Program-made: the position numbers and the translations under genes | NCBI GenBank assembly: GCA_003116975.1 | Contig: BGKB01000179.1 | Span: forward strand, 63,439 to 127,438 | DNA: 64,000 bases | DNA from: Aurantiochytrium sp. KH105 | Lineage: Eukaryota; Sar; Bigyra; Thraustochytrida; Thraustochytriidae | Direction of reading: 5' to 3' | In this document: positions 30,118 to 40,423 of the stretch, one piece after another | How positions within the stretch are numbered: the stretch's first letter is position 1 | How the letters are laid out: the number at the start of each line of letters is the position of its first letter | Notes under the pieces: generated by a model | Database searches by the model: none | Seen by the model: the letters and a program-made list of their open reading frames with translations, nothing else | What the model was told of the DNA's origin: nothing

Positions 30118-31557
30118 TTACTTGAACTTGTTGGCGACAGCGTCGTAGCTGGGCACGGCGGAAACGTCGCCAAAGCTGGCAATGGTGGCGGCGGACTTGA
30201 GGCACTTCTGCGCGGCCTTCTGGAGGGTCTCCGGGGTGACAGCGTCGATGCGCTTGCAGAGGTCGGCAGCGGACTCGTGCTTGCCGTAGGTGAGGATCTG
30301 GCGGCCGATGTCCTCGAAGAGCACCTGCCTTGACTCGAGCTTCATGAGAACAGAGGACTTGAGCTGGTTCTTGGCGCGCTCAGTCTCCTCGGCCGTCGGC
30401 GCCTTGCTGGCGGCATCGAGGAGCTCGCCGGCCATGACATCAACAAGGCGGCCAGCATCCTGTGGTGCGCAAGTACCGTAGATGCCCAAAAGGCCACCGT
30501 CGTTGTACATGCAGTTAAAGGCAGTAGCCGAGTCGACCCACTGGTGCTTGATGAGCACGTTGGTGTAGAGACGAGAATACATGCCCTTGCCCGGGCCGCC
30601 GGCCGAGAAGGAGCCACCACCGCCGAGAAGCATGTGCAGGGTGCACACGTCGACGAGGTCGTCCGACTTCCAGCCACCGGCGTCGAAGACGAGGGTGACG
30701 TGGGTGAGCGGCGAGTCCGCGGACTGGCGGCGCTCACCACCGCGGTACTTGGCGGTCTCAGTGATGGGGTCGACGCCGTTGGCGGGCTTGGTGGGCAGGT
30801 CCTCAAAGTACTTGCTAGCCAGGTCAACGAGGCGGTCGTGCTCCACGCCGGCGGCGCTCAGAACCATGCGCGGGGCAGTAAAGTGGGTCTGGAGGTAGGC
30901 GCGGAGGTCGTCCTCGCCGAGCTTGGAGAGGTTGCGTTCGGGGCACCAGAGGGAGCGGCCGAGAGGGGTCTCCGAGCCGTAGGCGGCCTCGTGGAGGAGC
31001 TCGGTAAGGACCGACTGGGCGTTGGCCTCCATGTTCTCGAGGTCGTAGCCGATGACCTTGCGCTGCTCGTCAATGTCCCAGGGGGCGAGCTTGGGGCGCA
31101 CGATGGTGTCCGAGAGAATATCCACGGCATTCTCCACGTAGTCGCGGAGGCACTCGCCCTGGAAGATCATGAACTCGCGGGCGCTGGCGGCTGCCATCTG
31201 GCCGCCAATGTCCTCGATGTCGCGGACGAGGCGGAGGTGCGAGCGGTTCTCGGTGCTCTTGAAGGCCATGTGCTCCATGAGGTGGCTGACACCGTTGTTG
31301 GCGTCAGTCTCGTACCGCGAGCCGGCATCAACAAACATGCCGAGGGCGGTCACCTGGCCAAAGGTCTCCTCCGAGGCGACGCGAAGGCCGTTCGGGAGGG
31401 TGGTGACCTTGGTCTCGGGCTTGGTCTTGTTCGACGCCGGGGTAAGCTCTGGCATGCCGGGGAACTCGACATCGAGGCTGGGCTGGCTCGCCAGGCCGCG
31501 GATGTTCATGCCAAGCACCTTGCGCGCCGCAGCGCGGCCGGAGGTCACGGAGAGCAT
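30118..31557 (-). CDS. PMPCA: mitochondrial processing peptidase, alpha subunit
   Basis: The 479-aa product is an M16B peptidase-family protein that helps cleave presequences from imported mitochondrial proteins. The first 24 residues (Arg/Ala/Ser-rich, MLSVTSGRAAARKVLG) form a targeting sequence. The alpha-subunit hallmark, the glycine-rich substrate loop GGGGSFSAGGPGKGMYSRLY, is at residues 312-331, and the following region (VLMKLESRQVLFEDIGRQIL) also matches alpha rather than beta. Unusually, residues 92-96 read HLMEH, the zinc-binding HxxEH motif normally kept only in the beta subunit. The distal ligand position 76 residues on (172) is Asp rather than Glu. No intron. Confidence 0.92.
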   Translation of the reverse strand: MLSVTSGRAAARKVLGMNIRGLASQPSLDVEFPGMPELTPASNKTKPETKVTTLPNGLRVASEETFGQVTALGMFVDAGSRYETDANNGVSHLMEHMAFKSTENRSHLRLVRDIEDIGGQMAAASAREFMIFQGECLRDYVENAVDILSDTIVRPKLAPWDIDEQRKVIGYDLENMEANAQSVLTELLHEAAYGSETPLGRSLWCPERNLSKLGEDDLRAYLQTHFTAPRMVLSAAGVEHDRLVDLASKYFEDLPTKPANGVDPITETAKYRGGERRQSADSPLTHVTLVFDAGGWKSDDLVDVCTLHMLLGGGGSFSAGGPGKGMYSRLYTNVLIKHQWVDSATAFNCMYNDGGLLGIYGTCAPQDAGRLVDVMAGELLDAASKAPTAEETERAKNQLKSSVLMKLESRQVLFEDIGRQILTYGKHESAADLCKRIDAVTPETLQKAAQKCLKSAATIASFGDVSAVPSYDAVANKFK

Positions 31558-33437
31558 CTTGCGAGGAGGTAGATAAAAGAGGTCGAAAGGGAAGGAGGAA
31601 TACGAAGAGGGTGAAGGGGTCTGACGCCCTCCTGCCGCAGCCGGGTCTACCTGTAGTTGGATCGAACGAAGTAAAGCGAAAGTGAAAGTGAAGCGAAGCG
31701 AAGCGAACTGTCTGTCAGCTGATCAAACTCTTTTGTTTTTTCCATGTGGATCCATTCCATGCATCGATGCATGCGTGTGGATATGTGGGTCCGCGCCCAC
31801 CCCTCTTCCCCCTTGCACGTGCCGGACTCTCTCTCTCTCAATCATTTATAAAATATAAAAGGAAAGATCCCTCCCTCTGCATCCTCTTCTCTTGCCAAAT
31901 GTCTGCCATTCATCTCCTTTCCTCTCCACACGCCTGGTCGCGAGCGCGCACAAGCTTCGCGCTGTTTCGCTAGACGTGCGTGGCAGGTCGGTCCGCGCCC
32001 CAGGGTACTCGTGCTTTACCATTCGCACAAAAGCACCAAAGCACGCCGACAAACGAACGCACGCCTTGCAAAAGCTAGGCTGGGCAAGGCAAAAGCAAGC
32101 AAGCAGCAAGCAAGCAAGGAGGCTGCCGCCAGCCAGCCAGCCAGCCTCGCCCGCGGCACGCGAAGGCCGACCATCTCCGCGCGCCCTGCGCCTCTGCGCC
32201 CCCGCTCTCCCGCTCCCCTCCCTCCCTCCCTCGCGCAGCGCGCGCCCGAGCTCCAGCTCGAGCTCGAGGTGCTCGCCGCTGCAGCGCCCGCCGCGGCGCC
32301 ATCTCATCATCCCCTCCTCCCCTGCGCGCGCGCCGCGCGGCCGCCGCGGGGGCCGCGGGGCGGGCCGCGGGCGCGGGGGCGCCGCGCGCGAGCGCCCGCG
32401 CGGGGCGCCCGCGCGCCGCCGGCGCACGTACCTCGGAGTCGCTGCGCGAGTCGCGGGCTTCGGATTCGATCTGCTGCTGCCCTCTTCCTTGGCGCCCCGC
32501 GATGGGTGGGCAGCGCCGCCCTGCCTAAACTCGTATCTGCCGCCGCGCGCAGCCCGCTGTCCGCAGCCGCCCGCGCGTGTCTACTTTACCGCCCTGCTTC
32601 CGCGCCCCTCATGGCTACGATGGGCCCTCCACCCCGCACCGCGCCCCGGCGGCGCCGCCGCGGGGCGCGCCGCGCGTGTTCACGTTGGCGGCGCGGGTTG
32701 GCCGCGTATCATGTTCACGTTGCAGGCTCCGCCCAGCGGCGGCGCGGCAGAGGGGGGCAGAGGGGGAGTTGGGGGCAGCGGCAGCGGGAGGGGCGCCACT
32801 GGGGGCTGCGGAGGGGGGCGAAGGGGGCGAGGGCCGCGGGGAGTTCGGGGGGGCACGCGGAGATCCGTTGGTGGAATGGAGTTGGGCGCGGGGAGGGAGA
32901 GAGAGGGTGTGCGCGCGCAGATCCTGGGAGCGCGCGGGAGAGGCGGTGGGGAGGGCCGGCAGGGGTGGAGGAGATGGAGACGGCACCGTGTGCTTGATCG
33001 GCGCGGGGCTGCCGATCAAGCACTTGGGGTTTTCGCGGAGAATTGTTAGCTCGATACGTACCTGAGGATAGCAGTGAGGTAGCGGCTTCGGCAAGCTGAA
33101 GAAGAAGAAGAAGAAGAAGAAGAAGAAGAAGAAGAAACGAGCACGTTTTGTTTGCTCTGCTTTGACCCCACGAGTCAGACGGATCTCTTATTGTGTTTCT
33201 CGACAGGGTGCGTGCAAGGCCCTCTCCTGCTAGCTGGTTCGCACGTGCAGAGCGCCAAGGACAAAAACAAGAAAAGGAAAGGAAAGGGAAGGCAACGCGC
33301 AGGGGGCGAAGCGCGAAGCGCGAAGAGCCTGCGCCGCTGCGCTAAGCCCGTAGAAGAATCGACTGCTCGCTCGCTCGCGCTCTCTCTTGTTGTTCGCTTG
33401 CGTCGCTGACCAAGGCAACGACCCTCAGAAGGAAATC
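31558..33437. other. GC-rich promoter-like region with low-complexity frames, no gene supported
   Basis: This 1.9-kb stretch lies between head-to-head genes (MPP alpha and the coiled-coil gene). From 32100 to 33000 it is extremely GC-rich, with all frames open but composed of Ala/Arg/Pro/Gly. A GAA trinucleotide tract lies at 33094-33136. No domain is recognisable in the long plus frames (such as 31892-33049). Confidence 0.5.
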
Positions 33438-34982
33438 ATGGCGAGCGCTCGGAGCGGGCGCCGCCAGCACCTGACAAAGCTGCTTGCAGATTCCACGGAT
33501 GGCACCGTCGTAGGAAAGCGCGCGGCGCTGCAAAAGGAGATCAAAACCAAGCTCGTGGCAGAATACGCACCGCCGCGGTCTGCGCAAGAGGCACGCGCGT
33601 ACTTTGAGTCAGGCGTTGAATCTGAGGTGAATGACCTCTTCCGGCGATGCCACCGTGCCCGCATCGGTGAGGCGCATTTGCGCGAGCTCGAGGACCGCGT
33701 ACGCGCACTTGCTGTCGACGCACATACCCGACGTCAGGTCGAGGGGGCGGCAGTTCACCGTCACAAATTGACCACAGCGGCCACTCGAGCATCGACCTCT
33801 GAGCAAAAGACGCAAGGCGTGCTCGACCTGCCGCAAGACGATTTCCAAACGCTCATGGAATACGATCGTGTCAAGCACATGACCGAGGCGCAAAAGCGCG
33901 TGCAGGACGAGCTTGCCAGAAAGCGCGCCGTCAAGGATGCGCTGGACGAGCAAGTTCGCGACGTGCACGCACGCCGTGAACGCGAGCGCAAAGAGGAAGA
34001 AGTATACGGCCAGAAAATGTACGACGATGCGCGGGCGTACGAGCGCCAGGTCGCTGAGAACAGGCAGCGCGAGCTGGAGCGCTTTCAGCACGACAAGGAG
34101 CTGCGCGAAAAGCAGCTTGCCGCCAGACGTGAGGCCGAGCAAAAGGCGCGCGAGCGCAAGGACCGCGAAGAAGCCGCGGAGCTTGAGCGGATTCGCGCAG
34201 AACTCGCCCGCGAGGAGGCTCGGAGACTCGAGCGAATTGCTCAGGAGCAGGCGAATTACGAAGCATTCACAGTCGAGCTTGCCGAGCAGCGAAAGCGTCG
34301 CGAAGTCGAAAAGAAGCGCCTTTGGGAAGAGGACATTCAGCGAAGCAAGGAATACGCCGCCAAGCTTGAGCGCGAGGAGCAGAACCGCCTCAAGCATCTT
34401 GACATGCTCAAGCAAAAGGCTTCCTCGAACCAGCAACAATTTCTCCTCGCCACTGCCGATGCTCGCGCCCGTGAAATCGCAGACCAGGAGCGGATTGATC
34501 GCGTTCAAAAGCAGCGACGCGAGGCAGATCAGGCGCGTGCTGCAAAGCTTGCTGATGCGCGCAAAAAGGCCAGCGAGGACGCGCAACGCGTGAATCAGGA
34601 GCTCATTGCTGTCAAGGTGGAGGCGAAGCGGCAGGAGCGCATTGAGTTTCACGAGTCTGCCAAGGTCGCGAAGGAGCTTGCCGCGCAGCAACGCCAGATC
34701 GATCTCGAGGCTAAACGAAGACAGCTGCAGAACGCGCAAGATCTTCGCGATGCTCTTGATCGCCAGGTGGAGGAGAAACGCGCATCTGAGGAGGACGTGC
34801 CCACGCGCATGTCCGCCGCCGAAGCGAGGATCAACATTGACAGATTTCAGGCCATTTCTCGAGATCCTGAAGTCCACGAGCTTGTCAAGCGGACCTTCAA
34901 GCCACACGCGCGGGCGATACTCAAGGCGGCGAAGGCCGAGCGCAAGCAAGAGACGCGCGTGAGGACCTCGTACTATCACTAG
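33438..34982 (+). CDS. long coiled-coil protein, probably flagellar or cytoskeletal
   Basis: From the ATG at 33438 (MASARSGRRQHLTKLL) the product has 514 aa; an upstream in-frame ATG at 33387 would add 17. Nearly the whole protein from about residue 125 to 475 is a continuous Glu/Arg/Lys/Gln/Ala-rich helix of the trichohyalin/plectin-like type. A short non-coiled C-terminus follows (AISRDPEVHELVKRTF and a tail ending RVRTSYYH). Proteins of this form are frequent among axonemal and basal-body components, and flagellar genes occur nearby, but no specific family is recognised. Long antisense frames across it are by-products of its codon pattern. Confidence 0.75.
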   Translation: MASARSGRRQHLTKLLADSTDGTVVGKRAALQKEIKTKLVAEYAPPRSAQEARAYFESGVESEVNDLFRRCHRARIGEAHLRELEDRVRALAVDAHTRRQVEGAAVHRHKLTTAATRASTSEQKTQGVLDLPQDDFQTLMEYDRVKHMTEAQKRVQDELARKRAVKDALDEQVRDVHARRERERKEEEVYGQKMYDDARAYERQVAENRQRELERFQHDKELREKQLAARREAEQKARERKDREEAAELERIRAELAREEARRLERIAQEQANYEAFTVELAEQRKRREVEKKRLWEEDIQRSKEYAAKLEREEQNRLKHLDMLKQKASSNQQQFLLATADARAREIADQERIDRVQKQRREADQARAAKLADARKKASEDAQRVNQELIAVKVEAKRQERIEFHESAKVAKELAAQQRQIDLEAKRRQLQNAQDLRDALDRQVEEKRASEEDVPTRMSAAEARINIDRFQAISRDPEVHELVKRTFKPHARAILKAAKAERKQETRVRTSYYH

Positions 34983-35121
34983 GAAAGCAGGTGCGTTCGT
35001 TCATTGATGTTATCTTTTGTTCCTTTACTTCTTGTCTTTGTATCGTCCACTTGCCGTTTTTGTCGAATCACTCAATTCTTGCTCATGACCTCGGAAATCC
35101 TAACGAGGTAGGGCCCATTTA

Positions 35122-35150
35122 TTTGTTTGTTTGTTTGTTTGTTTGTTTAT
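35122..35150 (+). repeat. TTTG tetranucleotide repeat
   Basis: About seven TTTG units lie between the coiled-coil gene and riboflavin synthase. Confidence 0.85.
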
Positions 35151-35161
35151 ATTGACTACTA

Positions 35162-35887
35162 TTATTGCTTACCCTGCGCTGCCACTTCAAGACATTCCAG
35201 ACGCTGCATAATGAGCGCCAGCTGCTCCGAAACCTTTGACTCAAGCGCGGCAACGCGGTCGTTGAGCGTTTGCATCGATTGCTGCACGAACTTTCCCATC
35301 ACGTCGAGTTCGAGGTTGACCTCCTGACCAATGTCCTTTTGAGGGATAATGACCGCCGTCTGCGTATGGGCCACGAGCATAAAGTTAAAGGTGTTTGCGG
35401 CAGGGTCGACATCGCACACGGTGAGAGAGGTTCCATCGATCGCAATGAACCCCTTGTGGACAATGCCTCCTTGGAGCTCTGGAGGAACCTCGACGGTGAT
35501 CCAGAGCGAGTCACCCTCCTGGACTTTTTTGACGATCTTGCCCGTTCCGTCCACATGTCCCTGCACATAGTGGCCCGAGTTCCGGTCGTTCATTTTCGCG
35601 GCACGCTCGACGTTGACCGGATCACCTGGCTTGAGTTTCACGAGGTTGGTCCTTCGGATGGTCTCGGGCGCCACGCCAAAGGTCACCGTGGACTCGTCAA
35701 AGGCTGTGGCCGTGAGGCAAACGCCGTTGATGCTGATGGACGCGCCAAGGTAGCAACCGTCGAGGGCCACCTTGCACTCCACGACCAGCACGTACCCGGT
35801 CCCCGTCGACCCGTCCCAGAGCTCGAGGCCGTCCTGCTCGCCCATGCTGACGACCTTGCCCATCTCCTCCACGATGCCGGTAAACAT
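35162..35887 (-). CDS. RibE: riboflavin synthase (alpha subunit type)
   Basis: The 241-aa enzyme converts two molecules of 6,7-dimethyl-8-ribityllumazine into riboflavin. It starts with the invariant MFTGIVEE and contains two lumazine-binding barrels, about residues 1-97 and 98-197. Motifs are SISINGVCLTAT and ETIRRTNL in the first, and GHYVQGHVDGTGKI and IAIDGTSLTVCDVD in the second. The usual protein is about 210-220 aa and ends soon after a C-terminal trimerisation helix. Here the last 40 residues form a heptad-patterned helix (MQTLNDRVAALESKVSEQLA), which could strengthen trimerisation. There is no evident targeting sequence. Confidence 0.95.
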   Translation of the reverse strand: MFTGIVEEMGKVVSMGEQDGLELWDGSTGTGYVLVVECKVALDGCYLGASISINGVCLTATAFDESTVTFGVAPETIRRTNLVKLKPGDPVNVERAAKMNDRNSGHYVQGHVDGTGKIVKKVQEGDSLWITVEVPPELQGGIVHKGFIAIDGTSLTVCDVDPAANTFNFMLVAHTQTAVIIPQKDIGQEVNLELDVMGKFVQQSMQTLNDRVAALESKVSEQLALIMQRLECLEVAAQGKQ

Positions 35888-36579
35888 GGTCTCCGACGCG
35901 CACGAGTCGACTCGACTTCACGTCGCTTGACTTGACTTGACTTGACTCGCCCTGGTCTGTTCGGGCCTCGCCTTGCGGCGCTTCTTCTGCTTCTCCAGCC
36001 TGCGCGCTCGAGCAGCGTCTTTGCCGCAGCTGCTCTGAAGCGCCGCCCCGGTCGGCCGGGAAGATGTAAAACACCAGCGCGCCGCCCTCTGGAATAGGCG
36101 CTAGTGGCCTATCTAAGAGCAGCTGCCACGCGCGACATCCAGACCTTTACGAAGATGGATCACACGCACGCAGCTATCGCTGCACTTGCCATGGTTGATG
36201 GAGTTACTGTGATGTGATGTGATGTGATGTGATGTGATGTGATGTGATGTGATGTGATGTGATGTGATACTGTGTCAGGTGATGTATGTAATGTGATCAA
36301 CGTGATGGGAAATGCTCTGAAGCGGCATTGCTTCGTAGCAATACGCTTCGTTGCAATACGCGTCGTAGCGATGCGCTTCGTAGCGATAAAAGAACAATAC
36401 GGATTCCTCGGTAACAATGTAGCATACCAAGATCGTAACGCAGCTGAGGCAAAGAATAATTCATCAAATTTTCATTCATTTCGAGTCAACTTGAAATCAA
36501 ATTAGGCCGTGGCCTAGCCTCTTCGATCATCCATGGTAAAGCACGTCAGGTACTCACGGAAAGCCACAACATTGATGGA
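35888..36579. other. intergenic with pentanucleotide and 15-bp repeats
   Basis: A perfect GATGT pentamer array runs 36209-36268 (about 12 units). A degenerate CTTCGTAGCAATACG-type repeat lies at about 36330-36390 (four units). TTGACT repeats occur at 35926-35947 just upstream of the riboflavin synthase start. No gene is supported. Confidence 0.7.
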
Positions 36580-38937
36580 CTAATCGAGCTGTTGCCGGCG
36601 ACGCGCAAACTCGTGTACGAGAGCGCGATACCGTTGTGGAGACAGCGTCTGGGCAGCAGAGTCCGATGCAAGTTGCTGAATTCCAAATGTCCATGCGAGA
36701 GCCTGGGTTTCCGAAGGCGCCACGAGCTGAAGTATGATACCATTCTGCAGCTCCATAAAGAAGCAGCAGCCTAGGGAAGCTTCCGCGGAGCCAAGTCCAC
36801 CCGAGCGTGAGGAAACTTCAGAGAGGCCCATTTCCACGCGATCCACCATAGTGAGAGCAAAAGACTCTTGGAGCTCGAAATCAACTTCACTGGAAATAAA
36901 GACATGTGCCTCGTCCTCGCTCAATTCGTAGACGCACGCGCGTGGCGGCAGAGAGGTTTTGCCGTGATAAACAATCTCAAGCATGGAGCAAGGCTCCTTC
37001 AGGCTCATGATAGCCTTGTCTGCAATGTATTCTTCTTCCTCATCGATCTCATCTGCATCTTGCGCGTCCTGGAACCCCGTGCTTGCATCGTCAGCAAGCC
37101 CATCCTGATCAATCTCAGCAGCTTCGTCGTTCGCGAGCGCGCCTGGACGAGGACCGGCCAAGGGTTTGACGGGACTCAATACAGTAGTCAAAGGGTCCTC
37201 TGAGATGGCCCCCTCGCTTGACATGTCAGCGCGCAGCCGACTCAAATACGCGGCGCTGCTACGAATTTGATCGATAAACTCCCAAATCATGGTGCCCTCA
37301 CCCCGGCAAGAGGCGAGCTCGTCTACAATGGAGGCCATCTCCATGCAGCGCGTCCGCAGAGCAGCTGACCCATCTCGAAGAAGGGCTTCGCGTGCGAGAG
37401 TCTCTTCGACGCGCATGGTCAAATTTTGCAAGGCACTAATGCGCAGGCACACCCAGGCAACCTTGTCCGCATCGCAGCGCGCCAGACGATGTGCACGAAA
37501 GTCCTGCAAGGGTATCGCATACCATTCCTCGGCATTAACGCAACTGAAATCCATTCCTCGCAGCGCGTCGGCGCACATGGTGAGACGCTCAATTGGCGAC
37601 GTCAACTGGGCAGCTTTACCCGCCTGCATGATTTCGCCCAGCTCGAGATTCGACTGCGCCACGAGGATGGCCACGTGCGCAAGCGCAGCGAGTTCATCCC
37701 CACGTAACGTAGCCAGGCCGCAGAGTTCGCCGCGCTCACACTGATCCGGGCTTGGAACCTTGGTCTTGAGAAGTGCCCGCAAGACGCCCGCGGGAAGGCC
37801 TTCCCGGCTAACGGCAGCTGCGTCATCGTCGCGCCCGAGCGCCACGAGGCGCGGAACGAGCCAAGCTTCAACAAGGAACCGCTCGGGTGAGATGTCGGTG
37901 TCGGCTGCGGATGCTGCCACGAGTTGAGCCACGCGGCGAATCGTCGGCGGCGCGTGCAAGACCCAGTCTGTTGGGGACAGCTCGAGGCTTTCTCGTTTGC
38001 ATGCCTCGGGCCCCACCGGCCCGCCAAGGCCGCAGTCCTCGCGTGCGGCCACAGCCTCGAGAACGTACCATGCAGAAGCCTTGCCGACCTCGCTGGAGCT
38101 CACGGCAATGAGGACATGAGCAAGCCACTCGAGAAGCACGGTCTCCGATATTGCCAGAGGGTGTAAGACGCTTTGCACGAGGCATTGTGCGACTTTTCGA
38201 ACGAGACCGCGATTACTTTGTGCCGATGTTGCGAGGACGCGCAGCACGTGCAAACGCGCGCGATGGGAGCGCTGGAGCGTGAAGATGAGCTCGCCGAGGA
38301 CTCGCGCAAGATCTGTGCGAATGACACTCATGTTGCCTCCTACTCCGCGTCCGCCGCTGCCGCCACGACGCCTCACGACGCAAATGTGGAGAATAGCCCG
38401 CAAACGTGCGAGATTTTGCCAGGGTTCGCGCACGTCGATGACACGCGGAAGCCTCTTTCGATTTCTCTTTCGTCCTCCAGGTGCGATTGTCGGTGGCAAT
38501 GGCGGGAGGGACGACTGAGGCGACGGGGGCTGCTCAAGCGAGGCCCAGAGTCCGTGCACACCATCCTCAAGCCTCGCATACCAGTGACAGACATCGAGCG
38601 CTTCCGTGTCACTCGACGTTGCGGAAGGCTCTGCCTGGATGCTTCGAGTGGAACTTTGGTTCGCGAGCTTTGAACGGTTGGTTTTTGGTAAAGAATCACC
38701 GTCTTGGCGAGCCTCATGCACCCCGGCGTTGGTGGCCGCAGCTGCGGCAGCCTCGGCCTGAATATCAGCGATTCTTGCACGCAGAGTTGCCGCTGCGAAG
38801 AGCGGTCGGAGCTCGTATTCGCGCACGTCCTCCATCTCACCGACATCATGCTCCCAGGGAAACCTGTCCAGGTCCCAGGCCTCCCAAGACTGCACCCTGC
38901 GCCGGAAACGCCCGTCCGCACGCGGGGCTTCGTCCAT
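36580..38937 (-). CDS. large protein of unknown function with a possible C-terminal PH-like domain
   Basis: From the ATG at 38937 (MDEAPRADGRFRRRVQSWEA) the product has 785 aa; an earlier ATG at 39012 adds 25. The N-terminal 200 residues are partly disordered (Ser/Pro-rich near 150). Residues about 190-600 are helical and Leu/Ala-rich, like an armadillo or HEAT-type solenoid. An acidic linker (DEIDEEEEYIADKA) leads to a C-terminal domain of beta strands ending in a helix (MLEIVYHGKTSL, CFFMELQNGIILQLVA, ETQALAWTFGIQQLA), the pattern of a PH-like fold. I recognise no named family. Confidence 0.65.
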   Translation of the reverse strand: MDEAPRADGRFRRRVQSWEAWDLDRFPWEHDVGEMEDVREYELRPLFAAATLRARIADIQAEAAAAAATNAGVHEARQDGDSLPKTNRSKLANQSSTRSIQAEPSATSSDTEALDVCHWYARLEDGVHGLWASLEQPPSPQSSLPPLPPTIAPGGRKRNRKRLPRVIDVREPWQNLARLRAILHICVVRRRGGSGGRGVGGNMSVIRTDLARVLGELIFTLQRSHRARLHVLRVLATSAQSNRGLVRKVAQCLVQSVLHPLAISETVLLEWLAHVLIAVSSSEVGKASAWYVLEAVAAREDCGLGGPVGPEACKRESLELSPTDWVLHAPPTIRRVAQLVAASAADTDISPERFLVEAWLVPRLVALGRDDDAAAVSREGLPAGVLRALLKTKVPSPDQCERGELCGLATLRGDELAALAHVAILVAQSNLELGEIMQAGKAAQLTSPIERLTMCADALRGMDFSCVNAEEWYAIPLQDFRAHRLARCDADKVAWVCLRISALQNLTMRVEETLAREALLRDGSAALRTRCMEMASIVDELASCRGEGTMIWEFIDQIRSSAAYLSRLRADMSSEGAISEDPLTTVLSPVKPLAGPRPGALANDEAAEIDQDGLADDASTGFQDAQDADEIDEEEEYIADKAIMSLKEPCSMLEIVYHGKTSLPPRACVYELSEDEAHVFISSEVDFELQESFALTMVDRVEMGLSEVSSRSGGLGSAEASLGCCFFMELQNGIILQLVAPSETQALAWTFGIQQLASDSAAQTLSPQRYRALVHEFARRRQQLD

Positions 38938-39012
38938 GACGACGGCCTTCGCTCTACACAATCTCGCAGCCTTCGAGGCTGCTCGGGGTGCGTGGCTGCC
39001 CGAAAGCGACAC

Positions 39013-39051
<39 letters not shown>

Positions 39052-39313
39052 AAGTGCGACCGTCGCCGTCGCCGCCGCTGCCGCTGCCGCTGGCGTCGTG
39101 ACCGTAGCGCCGGCGTCGAGTCGAGGTGTTTTTCATTTTGTATTGCCCATCACCATCGAGCTGCAGACTGGAGATCCTCCAAAAGGAAAACAGTAAAGAC
39201 CGGTAAAGACCGAGAGAAGCAAAAAAGCGAAAGGAAATCGAAAGAAAAAATGCTCACCAACTTGCAAGGAAAAGTGGGCGCTGCGCCCACGTCCATGTCC
39301 ATAAATTTGATGT
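38938..39313. other. intergenic with GA dinucleotide repeat
   Basis: A (GA)n tract of about 36 bp lies at 39014-39049, followed by a GCCGCCGCTGCCGCTGCCGC stretch. It separates two minus-strand genes. Confidence 0.6.
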
Positions 39314-40423
39314 TTATACCTTTTTGATAATCTGCACGACGTCTTCGTCCTGAAGAACGTGGCTGAGACCGACAATCTGCGGCTGATGGCGCACGCTGTT
39401 GCCCCAGACACGAGCATGCTTGAACTCCTTGGCAAGAGTTCTGTGCAGACGCATGCAAAAGGCCTCGACCGTGGGGTTCTTTTGATGAAGAATGACGGGC
39501 GCGGAGAGATCAGGAATCTGACCCTTTGGTTTCGTGTAGATACGAATCATGTTGAGCATGGACCAGGTTGTCTCGAGAAGCTCGTCAAAGTTCCACTCGT
39601 CCTTGGCGCTAATGGGCACATAGTGCGGCACCTGGCTGAGCAGTTCGAGTTCCTCCATGGTGATGGCGTCGATCTTGTTGAGCACGTAAATGCAGGGCAT
39701 ATAGACAATGTTGCCCTCGAGGACGTCGATGAGCTGGTCCGGCGTGCAGTCCTCGCGCAAGACGACGTCGCAGTTGTGAATTTTGTACTCGCGAAGAATG
39801 GCCGTGACGGTTTCAAGATCCAGGTTGCGCGGCTTCTCTGACATGGTGTTTGTGAACGCAATGCCACCCTTGTCCTTTTTGCGCACGAGCATGCCTGGCG
39901 GCTTCGCGTTGAGCCGGATGTTAAAGCCGTACAGCTCCTTCTCGATGATCTTCTTGTGCGTCATGGGCTTCGAGGCATCGAGCACAATGTACAACATGTT
40001 GCAGGTTCGCGCCGTGGCGATGACTTGGCGACCACGACCCTTGCCGTCCTTGGCGCCCTCAATAATACCGGGAAGATCGATCATTTGGATCTTGGCACCT
40101 TTGTAGTGCAGCTGGCCTGGGGTTGCAACGAGCGTGGTAAACTCGTAGCTTGCGGCCTCGGAAAAGGTGCCGGTTAACTTCGTCAGCAAGGTTGACTTGC
40201 CGACGGATGGAAACCCAACGAATCCGATGCGCGTGTCACCAGACTTGGCCACATCAAAGCCGTCGCCGCCGCCACCGCCGCCTGACTTGCCGCCGATGAG
40301 AAGCTCTGTCCGCAGTTTGGCGAGCTTGGCCTTGAGGAGGCCCAAGTGCTTGGCTGTGGCCTTGTTTTTCTGCGTACGGGCCATCTCCTCCTCAATCTCG
40401 GCAATCTTCTGTGCGACCGACAT
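39314..40423 (-). CDS. DRG1: developmentally regulated GTP-binding protein 1 (DRG1)
   Basis: The 369-aa OBG-class GTPase has the full DRG1 layout. An N-terminal helix-turn-helix segment ([18 protein letters not shown]) comes first, then the G domain with G1 [10 protein letters not shown]3 DLPGIIEGA followed by [12 protein letters not shown], and G4 NKID. An S5D2L insert lies within the G domain. The C-terminal TGS domain ([16 protein letters not shown] ending [11 protein letters not shown]) closes it. DRG1 associates with translating ribosomes and a DFRP partner in the cytosol. The [16 protein letters not shown] spacer and the [11 protein letters not shown] block fit DRG1 better than DRG2. 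Confidence 0.94.
   Translation of the reverse strand: MSVAQKIAEIEEEMARTQKNKATAKHLGLLKAKLAKLRTELLIGGKSGGGGGGDGFDVAKSGDTRIGFVGFPSVGKSTLLTKLTGTFSEAASYEFTTLVATPGQLHYKGAKIQMIDLPGIIEGAKDGKGRGRQVIATARTCNMLYIVLDASKPMTHKKIIEKELYGFNIRLNAKPPGMLVRKKDKGGIAFTNTMSEKPRNLDLETVTAILREYKIHNCDVVLREDCTPDQLIDVLEGNIVYMPCIYVLNKIDAITMEELELLSQVPHYVPISAKDEWNFDELLETTWSMLNMIRIYTKPKGQIPDLSAPVILHQKNPTVEAFCMRLHRTLAKEFKHARVWGNSVRHQPQIVGLSHVLQDEDVVQIIKKV

Noticed and set aside
30544-31572. 342-codon plus-strand frame
   Set aside because: Antisense to the well-supported MPP alpha gene, with Gly/Val/Leu bias from its codon third positions.
31892-33049. Two long plus-strand frames (385 and 328 codons) upstream of the coiled-coil gene
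   Set aside because: Extreme GC content leaves all frames open; the translations are Ala/Arg/Pro/Gly-rich with no domain, and opposite-strand frames are equally long.
33609-34979. 456-codon minus-strand frame
   Set aside because: Antisense to the coiled-coil gene; Leu-rich because GAG/AAG codons read CTC/CTT on the other strand.
36209-36268. GATGT array resembling a short-repeat array or CRISPR
   Set aside because: The 5-bp unit has no spacers; it is a simple microsatellite, and this is eukaryotic DNA.
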